Part shown: positions 1 to 5,297 of the stretch, in pieces
Layout of the letters: each line of letters starts with the position of its first letter
Position numbering within the stretch: the stretch's first letter is position 1
Assembly (NCBI GenBank): GCA_047631095.1
Contig: JBLHZD010000226.1
Span: forward strand, 1-6,987
Source of the DNA: JABJJH01 sp047631095
Lineage (GTDB): Bacteria; Pseudomonadota; Alphaproteobacteria; UBA8366; GCA-2717185
DNA: 6,987 nucleotides
Direction of reading: 5' to 3'
The notes under the pieces: model-generated
Databases searched by the model: none
Told to the model about the DNA's origin: nothing
The model's input: the letters and a program-made list of their open reading frames with translations, nothing else
Translations under genes and position numbers: made by a program

Positions 1-21
1 GATTAAATAGAGAATTTCATT

Positions 22-37
22 GGGGCTGTCCAGCCCC
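22..37 (-). terminator. Possible hairpin terminator after yacG
   Basis: A perfect 6-bp stem (GGGGCT pairing with AGCCCC) with a 4-base loop begins two positions beyond the yacG stop codon. The sequence that follows on the minus strand is AT-rich but has no clean run of T, so it is a weak match to an intrinsic terminator. Its place at the end of a closely packed seven-gene unit is the main support. It could instead be a 3'-end stabilising hairpin. Confidence 0.4.
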
Positions 38-38
38 T

Positions 39-239
39 TCAACGGTCGATTTCGGCGTCGAAGGGGATCGCTTCGCCGGGGTCGGGCTCTTCTTCGGTTT
101 GAATACGGTACCCGGTGGAAAGCCAGTGATTAAGATCGACATCGGCGCAACGCTTGGAACAAAAGGGGTTATACGTTTCCTGAACGGGTTTGCCGCACAG
201 GGTACATTTTTTTTGGTTTCTATTATCGTTTGCGGTCAT
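39..239 (-). CDS. yacG: DNA gyrase inhibitor YacG (small zinc protein)
   Basis: This 66-residue protein matches the YacG family in length and motif. Four cysteines form a C-x2-C (C12, C15) and C-x3-C (C27, C31) zinc site, followed by a conserved-looking DLNHWLSTGYRI stretch (35-46) and an acidic tail ending in AEIDR. Known members are zinc-binding cytoplasmic proteins; the E. coli one binds GyrB and inhibits supercoiling by gyrase. The start is ATG, 7 bases after the RNase stop codon. The best ribosome-binding match, AGGA, lies about 14 bases upstream, so translation may depend on coupling to the preceding gene. It is the last gene of the cluster, and a hairpin follows the stop. The maf-RNase-yacG order is one I recall from alphaproteobacteria. 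Identity is secure; gyrase inhibition here is inferred from the family. Confidence 0.93.
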   Translation of the reverse strand: MTANDNRNQKKCTLCGKPVQETYNPFCSKRCADVDLNHWLSTGYRIQTEEEPDPGEAIPFDAEIDR

Positions 240-246
240 TTGCGGG

Positions 247-1614
247 TTACCGTTCCTGTATTTCGAAACCGGCTTTTAAATGTTCAGACTTCAAGGATAA
301 GGGGCGACCAAGCTTCCGGTTCACTGTCTCCAGCGCGCTTTTTAAGGGCCCTTCCAGCTGATTTATAATTCCCGGCGCCGCTGTCAGCGTCAAGTCCTTG
401 GCGCCACCTTCCCGCAAGGCTGTCCGCAATGCTTCGCATGCATCCGCGCTGGCGTCTCTCGGCGTGGTCGCCGGGGCGTTGAACCATGTCGACAACGCTG
501 CGCCCGTCCGACGTCGGGTGATCTCCAGTAAGCCAGCGGATGTGATGCCCAAAACGTCCGTCATGGTGGGGTCGCTTCGAAACGCCTTCTTCGCTGCCTG
601 CACAAGGACGCCTTTTTTCGCTTTATGGCGTATCGATAGCAGATCAATGAGGATTAACCCGGCGACATTGCGCAGCCGTATCTGACGCGCGGCCTCTTTT
701 GTGGCGGTAATGTTGAACGCCAGTATAGCGTCTTCCCGCGATCCACCACCTGAAGCGGCGCCGCGATCCACATCGATGGCGGTTAACGCTTCCAGGGCGT
801 CGATCGTCAAGCGGCCGCCGCCGGGGAGGGGCACGACACGATCACCCAGAGTGTCGACCTCGTCCGCAATGCCGATTGCTTCAAAAATCGGGTCGGGTGT
901 TTCATGTCGGCGAACCAGACCGTAAAGGTCGGGCATCGTATCGCGAACGAGCGTCAGGGTTTCGTGAAAGGCTTCCCGGTCATCGATAATGATTTCACCT
1001 TTCGCCGCCCGGTCACGCAGGATGCGGACGATTCCGTTGGGCGGCGGGGCCAGGAGCGCAGGCGCGGATGCGGAATCCGCAATCTCGGATATTTCCGACC
1101 ACGCTGTGAACAGCCAGTCCGATTCTTCGCGCAACGCTTCTTTCTCGGCGAAGGCGGCGGGCGGTTTAACGATTATTCCGAAACCATCGCGGTCGAGCTC
1201 GGGTGAAAATTCCTCCAGCTCCGCATGGGCGAGGCCGGCGCCCAATCCCTTGTCGAGGGCGACGCCCCGACCGTCTGGCCTCAATGTAATATAGCGTCCC
1301 CGCATGGCGGGGCGGCGGCTCAAGGTCGGGCCTTTGTCGCCGGCGGCGTCGCGTACGACCTGAACGACAAGCGATTGGCCTTGAGTCAGGCTTTTTGATT
1401 GGCTCAGGAACCCTGTGATTCCATTGGTGATTTCAACGAACGCGCCGCCTTGCGCTCTTTCGATGTGGCGGACGCGGCCCAGGTAAATGCCATCGATCAA
1501 CGATTGTTGACCCATGCGGTCGATGAAAAATTCGATGAGGCGTTGATCTTCGCCGATCAGGGCGGCGCGCGTTTCCCCAGGTGATACTTCGATGGCGATT
1601 GTTCCTGGTTTCAC
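247..1614 (-). CDS. rng: Ribonuclease E/G family protein, short form without zinc-link
   Basis: This 455-residue protein is close in size to RNase G (about 490) and lacks the long C-terminal scaffold of RNase E. An S1-type RNA-binding domain spans roughly 40-110, with F59 and F69 matching RNase E F57 and F67. The DNase-I-like catalytic region has D281 (AIDVD) and D324 (LILID), which match magnesium ligands D303 and D346. The residue equivalent to N305 is D283. Three features depart from E. coli RNase E. The CPxC zinc-link is absent, and the only cysteine is C393. The 5'-phosphate sensor residues R169, T170 and R373 align with K150, P151 and M351. These alignments use the E. coli sequence from memory. 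Translation starts at GTG, overlapping the maf stop by four bases (GTGA). E. coli rng also sits beside a maf gene (yhdE). Many alphaproteobacteria also carry a longer RNase E, so this is probably a second, specialised homologue. Endoribonuclease activity is likely but unproven. Confidence 0.88.
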   Translation of the reverse strand: MKPGTIAIEVSPGETRAALIGEDQRLIEFFIDRMGQQSLIDGIYLGRVRHIERAQGGAFVEITNGITGFLSQSKSLTQGQSLVVQVVRDAAGDKGPTLSRRPAMRGRYITLRPDGRGVALDKGLGAGLAHAELEEFSPELDRDGFGIIVKPPAAFAEKEALREESDWLFTAWSEISEIADSASAPALLAPPPNGIVRILRDRAAKGEIIIDDREAFHETLTLVRDTMPDLYGLVRRHETPDPIFEAIGIADEVDTLGDRVVPLPGGGRLTIDALEALTAIDVDRGAASGGGSREDAILAFNITATKEAARQIRLRNVAGLILIDLLSIRHKAKKGVLVQAAKKAFRSDPTMTDVLGITSAGLLEITRRRTGAALSTWFNAPATTPRDASADACEALRTALREGGAKDLTLTAAPGIINQLEGPLKSALETVNRKLGRPLSLKSEHLKAGFEIQER

Positions 1615-2216
1615 CAGCTATACCCCACGCCACGCAGCATCTGCGCAGTTTCAAATAAAGATAGACCAACAACGTTGGAATAGGACCCGTTGAGTCGTTG
1701 TACAAATTCAGCCGCGCGGCCTTGAATGGCGTATCCGCCTGCTTTTCCGCGCCATTCGCCGCTTTCAATATATCGTTCAGTTTCCATATGGGATAGTCGC
1801 TTGAACGAAATTGCAGTCATGACCAGACGTTGCATGACGCCGCCGCTGGCCGTGATGATGCAAACGCCGCCATAGACGCGATGTTTTTCACCAGATAGAA
1901 GCGCCAGACAGGCCCGGGCGGTTTTCTCATCTTCGGCTTTTGGCAGTATCCGCCGCCCGCGCGCCACGACGGTATCTGCGCCCAGCACGATGGCGCCGGG
2001 ATTGTCTTCTGCGATTGCGCGCGCTTTGGACTCCGCAAGTCGGGCGGCGTGTTGACGGGGCAGCTCGGTTGGCAGGGGCGTCTCGTCAATGTCCGCGGGT
2101 ATTATGGCGTCCGGCGACAGGCCGAGTTGCTCCAGCAACGCCACGCGCCTTGGAGAGGCGGAGGCGAGTATAAAGGGCGGCTTGGGAGCCGGTTGAGGCG
2201 TTTGGTTCGGCGTCAT
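1611..2216 (-). CDS. maf: Maf family nucleoside triphosphate pyrophosphatase, YhdE-like
   Basis: This 201-residue protein has the full set of Maf motifs: ILASASPRR (16-24), ADIDE (41-45), LAESKA (60-65), GADTVV (79-84) with the likely catalytic D81, RVYGGV (113-118), the GYAIQG block (161-166) and GSYSNVVGL (177-185). Family members are cytoplasmic enzymes that hydrolyse nucleoside triphosphates to monophosphates and pyrophosphate. The YAIQG form suggests the YhdE group, which acts on dTTP, UTP and some modified pyrimidine nucleotides, not the YceF group. Older annotations call Maf a septum inhibitor. The ATG start is the only usual start codon in frame near the N-terminus. It leaves about 15 residues before the first motif, including a proline-rich stretch. 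I see no good Shine-Dalgarno sequence before it. It lies 7 bases after the phosphatase-like gene, so coupled translation is likely. Its stop overlaps the GTG start of the RNase gene. Confidence 0.93.
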   Translation of the reverse strand: MTPNQTPQPAPKPPFILASASPRRVALLEQLGLSPDAIIPADIDETPLPTELPRQHAARLAESKARAIAEDNPGAIVLGADTVVARGRRILPKAEDEKTARACLALLSGEKHRVYGGVCIITASGGVMQRLVMTAISFKRLSHMETERYIESGEWRGKAGGYAIQGRAAEFVQRLNGSYSNVVGLSLFETAQMLRGVGYSW

Positions 2217-2223
2217 TGTGACG

Positions 2224-2742
2224 TTAAATATCGGATGGCGTGCTTAATGGAAAGCGCTGCTTGATACGTTCGACGATCTGATCGCGAATTTGGCGATATA
2301 TCATCAACCGGGATTCCCTGTTACCCTCAATGAAACTGGGGTCCATCGTATTCCAGAAGACGACTTCCGCCGCCATGGTGCGCGTCATTTCCACCGCATG
2401 ATGTTGCGCTTCGGGCGAAAGCGTAATGATGAGATCATAGGACGTGTCTTCCAACTCATCGAATGTTTTGGGTTTATGCTTGGAAATATCAATGCCGATT
2501 TCATCCATGACTTCGATGGCGAAAGGGTCGAGCTCCCCTTTGCGGGCGCCGACGGAATCAACATACACCGTACGCCCGTGGAAGTGCTTCAGTATTGATT
2601 CCGCCATTGGCGAGCGAACGGCGTTCATCGAGCAGGCGAACAGGACAGCGGCGGGAATCTCTTGGGCCAGTTGTGCGGACGGGTCCTGACCAGTGGCGGT
2701 GATGTTTCCCGGCGAATATGGCCATTCAACCGCATCGGCCAT
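2224..2742 (-). CDS. Low-molecular-weight protein-tyrosine-phosphatase-like protein (ArsC-like annotation)
   Basis: This 172-residue protein has a low-molecular-weight phosphatase P-loop, C-SMNAV-R-S (C37 to S44), after a hydrophobic beta strand (AVLFA). N40 fits the CxxNxxRS pattern. A distal MDPS motif supplies D134 as the probable general acid. Family enzymes use the cysteine as nucleophile and form a phosphocysteine intermediate. C37 is the only cysteine, so the extra redox cysteines of thioredoxin-coupled arsenate reductases are missing. The arsC-type label often given to such genes is therefore doubtful. The tyrosine pair that often follows DP in eukaryotic and E. coli Wzb-type enzymes is replaced by DPSFIEGN, so substrate preference may differ. 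About 30 residues precede the P-loop. The ATG start is 4 bases after the UPF0262 stop, with an AAAGG-type ribosome-binding match upstream. The substrate is unknown; phosphatase chemistry is an inference from the motifs. Confidence 0.83.
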   Translation of the reverse strand: MADAVEWPYSPGNITATGQDPSAQLAQEIPAAVLFACSMNAVRSPMAESILKHFHGRTVYVDSVGARKGELDPFAIEVMDEIGIDISKHKPKTFDELEDTSYDLIITLSPEAQHHAVEMTRTMAAEVVFWNTMDPSFIEGNRESRLMIYRQIRDQIVERIKQRFPLSTPSDI

Positions 2743-2746
2743 GCCA

Positions 2747-3220
2747 TCAACCTTTGATATGCAAGACGCAAACGAGCGTGAACAGACGCCGTGCGGTTTG
2801 TTGATCGATTTTTATTTTTTCGCGCAGGCGTTCGCTCAGGATGTCAGAGCCTTCGTTGTGCACGCCGCGCCGCGCCATATCGATGGTTTCAATTTGCGAG
2901 GGCGTCATTCGTTTTATGGCGTCGAAATAACTCTCACAGATTTCGAAATAATCTCGAATAATGCGCCTGAAGGGCGACAGGCTCATCGTAATTTTCGTAA
3001 TTGGCGCCTGGCTGGCGTTCTTGATGTGAAAGGCCAGCCGGTTTGAATCTTCAACCGCCAAATGCACAGCGTAGGGGCCGGTGAATTCGCCGACGAGCGA
3101 AAAACTGTTTTCTTCAATCAAGTCATAAACGGCGACGGCGCGTTCGTGCTCGACTTCGGGGATACTGCTCACCAGCGACGCTTCATCGAGGGTGATTTCG
3201 ATGATTCGATCGTTGGACAT
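2747..3220 (-). CDS. UPF0262 family protein, function unknown
   Basis: This 157-residue protein matches what I recall of UPF0262, a family typical of alphaproteobacteria. Recognisable blocks are HERAVAVYDLIEENSF (25-40), GPY (48-50), SPFRRIIRDYFEICESYF (82-99), TPSQIETIDMARRGVHNEGS (106-125) and TARRLFTLVCVLH (142-154). There is no signal peptide or membrane segment, and no catalytic motif that I can name, so it is probably a soluble cytoplasmic protein. The start is ATG, 6 bases after hisD. The following phosphatase-like gene begins 4 bases beyond its stop. The fixed position between hisD and the phosphatase-like gene, as I recall it for this class, suggests a conserved role, but nothing in the sequence says what that is. 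A link to histidine synthesis or to the phosphatase is only guilt by association. Confidence 0.88.
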   Translation of the reverse strand: MSNDRIIEITLDEASLVSSIPEVEHERAVAVYDLIEENSFSLVGEFTGPYAVHLAVEDSNRLAFHIKNASQAPITKITMSLSPFRRIIRDYFEICESYFDAIKRMTPSQIETIDMARRGVHNEGSDILSERLREKIKIDQQTARRLFTLVCVLHIKG

Positions 3221-3226
3221 CGCCGG

Positions 3227-4531
3227 TCAGCCTTCGCTTCTTGCGTTCATCCTGATCGCGATGGAACGCTCATGGGCGCCTAAGCCTTCGGCTTTCGCCA
3301 ATGTCATCGCCGCCGGGCCGATTTTGCCTAAATTGTCCGGGGCGCAGCCGACGAATGTTGTTCGTTTCATGAAATCATGAACGCTCAAGCCTGAAGAAAA
3401 GCGGGCGCTTCGGGACGTCGGCAAGACGTGATTGGGTCCCGCGATATAATCGCCGATGGCTTCCGGCGTATGGCGCCCCAGAAAAATTGCGCCCGCATTT
3501 CGGATTTTCTCGGCCAATATGTCCGGGGCGTCGACGGCAAGCTCCAGATGTTCGGGCGCAATACGATCCACCAGCGCGACGGCGTCATGAAGGGAAGACA
3601 CCGTGAATATTGCGCCGTGGTTCCGCCAGCTTTGCGCTGCGATTGCCGAGCGCTCCAGCGTTGCAAGCTGTTCGTTGACAGCGCGTTCCACCGCATCGGC
3701 GAACGCCTTGTCGTCGGTAATCAGGATGGATTGCGCCGCGACGTCGTGCTCGGCTTGTGATAGCAAATCTGCGGCGATCCAGGCCGGGTCGTTGTCTTTA
3801 TCCGCGACGATCAGAATTTCAGACGGTCCTGCAATCATATCGATGCCGACAATTCCAAATACTTCGCGTTTGGCGGCTGCGACATAGGCATTGCCGGGGC
3901 CGGTGATTTTAGCGACGGCGGGGATGGTGTCTGTCCCATAGGCCAGCGCCGCAACGGCCTGTGCGCCGCCGATTTTGTATATTTCCGTAATGCCGGCCAA
4001 ATGCGCCGCCGCCAGGACCAGGGGGTTTAACGCGCCCTGTGGCGTCGGGACAACCATGGCGATGCGCGGTACGCCCGCGACCTTGGCCGGGATGGCGTTC
4101 ATCAGAACGGAACTGGGATAGGCGGCGGTGCCGCCTGGGACATACAAGCCCGCTGACTCAATCGCCGTCCAGCGTGCGCCCAATCGAACGCCGTCTTCAT
4201 CATGGTAGTCCAGGTTCGCCGGTAACAGTTTTCGATGAAACGCTTCGATCCGAGACGCGGCGACTTTGAGCGCCTCCAGGGTTTCGGGTTCGCATTGGCT
4301 CTTCGCGTTTTCAATCTCTTCCAACGTAAACCGCAGGGAGTTGGGCGTTAGCGTAAGGTGGTCAAATTTTTCGGTGTATTCGATAATTGCAGCGTCGCCA
4401 CGCAGTTTTACGTCGTCGAGAATTTCCCGGACCGTGGCTTCAACGTTGGCACCAGAATCCCGATCAGCGTCCAGAAAAGATTGAAACGCAGCTTCAAACC
4501 CAACATCGCGAATGTCGAGATTAAGCGGCAT
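3227..4531 (-). CDS. hisD: Histidinol dehydrogenase
   Basis: This 434-residue protein is full length for HisD, which oxidises L-histidinol in two NAD-dependent steps to L-histidine, the last steps of histidine synthesis. The zinc ligands known from E. coli are present at nearly the same positions: Q259 and H262 (in SQAEHD), D361 (GDYIAGPNHVLPT) and H420 (GLGAHE). The catalytic pair is E327-H328 (IAPEHLE). Other family blocks are GLYVPGG (128-134), KITGPGNAYV (208-217) and DMIAGPSEIL (231-240). The ATG start lies inside the hisG 3' end, an 11-base overlap. A GAGG ribosome-binding site sits 6 bases upstream, within hisG, so both translational coupling and independent initiation are possible. 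No key residue is missing and the enzyme should be active. Confidence 0.98.
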   Translation of the reverse strand: MPLNLDIRDVGFEAAFQSFLDADRDSGANVEATVREILDDVKLRGDAAIIEYTEKFDHLTLTPNSLRFTLEEIENAKSQCEPETLEALKVAASRIEAFHRKLLPANLDYHDEDGVRLGARWTAIESAGLYVPGGTAAYPSSVLMNAIPAKVAGVPRIAMVVPTPQGALNPLVLAAAHLAGITEIYKIGGAQAVAALAYGTDTIPAVAKITGPGNAYVAAAKREVFGIVGIDMIAGPSEILIVADKDNDPAWIAADLLSQAEHDVAAQSILITDDKAFADAVERAVNEQLATLERSAIAAQSWRNHGAIFTVSSLHDAVALVDRIAPEHLELAVDAPDILAEKIRNAGAIFLGRHTPEAIGDYIAGPNHVLPTSRSARFSSGLSVHDFMKRTTFVGCAPDNLGKIGPAAMTLAKAEGLGAHERSIAIRMNARSEG

Positions 4532-5183
4532 CGGCGACCTCTTGGAAACGGTCGATCCAGCCCTGAACCTGAACGGGCGCTGTCTTGAGGGTCGCCCTGT
4601 TTACGATCAGACGGCTGGTGACATCTGCGATTGTTTCGATCTCGATCAACCCGTTTTCTTTCAAGGTCTGTCCCGTGGAGACCAGATCTACAATACGTCG
4701 GCACAGGCCAAGGCCCGGCGCTAACTCCATCGCGCCGTTGAGCTTTATGCACTCTGCCTGTACGCCGCGGGCGGCGAAATAGGCGCGCGTGATAGACGGG
4801 TATTTCGTCGCGACGCGAATGTGGCTCCAGCGGCTGGGGTCATCGCTTTCGACCATGTCACGCGGTTCCGCCATGGCCAGGCGGCAGGCGCCGATTTTTA
4901 AATCTACGGGCGCGTAGTTTTCCGGATAATCAAATTCCATAAGGACATCATGGCCGGCGACGCCCAGATGCGCTGCGCCAAACGCGACAAAGGTGGCGAC
5001 GTCGAAACTGCGGACCCGGATGATCGACAGTTCCGGAACATTGGTCGAAAATTGAAGCTGACGCGCCGAGGGGTCATTGAACGCAGGCTCGGGAATGATC
5101 CCAACGCCGGAAAGCAATGGCTCTAATTCTTTTAGAATACGGCCTTTCGGCACGGCCAGAATCAAGGGTTGATTCTCACGCAC
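4521..5183 (-). CDS. hisG: ATP phosphoribosyltransferase, short form (catalytic subunit)
   Basis: HisG joins ATP and PRPP to give phosphoribosyl-ATP, the first and usually feedback-controlled step of histidine synthesis. From the GTG at 5183 the protein has 220 residues, typical of the short form (HisG-S), which lacks the C-terminal regulatory domain and needs the HisRS-like partner HisZ. Recognisable blocks are LILAVPKGR near the N-terminus, FGAAHLGVAGHDVL, RVATKYPSITRAYF, and the PRPP-binding region ending in DLVSTGQTLKENGL. I prefer this start because GGAG lies 9 bases before it and the length fits. An upstream ATG at 5264 is open in frame (247 residues) but has no ribosome-binding site and adds 27 residues unlike the family. 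No hisZ is in the window. The gene is followed by hisD with an 11-base overlap, which supports an operon. Identity is secure; the start is inferred. Confidence 0.95.
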   Translation of the reverse strand: MRENQPLILAVPKGRILKELEPLLSGVGIIPEPAFNDPSARQLQFSTNVPELSIIRVRSFDVATFVAFGAAHLGVAGHDVLMEFDYPENYAPVDLKIGACRLAMAEPRDMVESDDPSRWSHIRVATKYPSITRAYFAARGVQAECIKLNGAMELAPGLGLCRRIVDLVSTGQTLKENGLIEIETIADVTSRLIVNRATLKTAPVQVQGWIDRFQEVADAA

Positions 5184-5192
5184 GATCTTCTT

Positions 5193-5196
5193 CTCC
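5193..5196 (-). promoter_or_regulatory. Ribosome-binding site that supports the hisG GTG start
   Basis: GGAG on the minus strand is separated by 9 bases from the GTG at 5183-5181. The rival ATG at 5264 has no comparable purine-rich site in front of it. This is the main reason for choosing the shorter HisG. Confidence 0.6.
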
Positions 5197-5297
5197 AACA
5201 AGCCCTTAAGATGGCCTCTACATCGCACAAGGCCGCCAGCGGCGCCAGTCTCATTTCGCCGCATTAACCACCGATAACGCCGTCGCGACGCGCCGAA

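Noticed and set aside
1..38. Short minus-strand ATG frame after yacG, or start of a tRNA gene
   Set aside because: The frame stops after five codons, and too little sequence is present to form or recognise a tRNA.
1433..1768. Minus-strand frame of 111 codons spanning the maf/RNase junction
   Set aside because: It runs in a different frame through the conserved coding sequence of both genes and its translation resembles no family I know.
5184..5297. Promoter or his-type attenuator before hisG
   Set aside because: I found no convincing -35/-10 pair, no run of histidine codons and no terminator with a T run in this gap.
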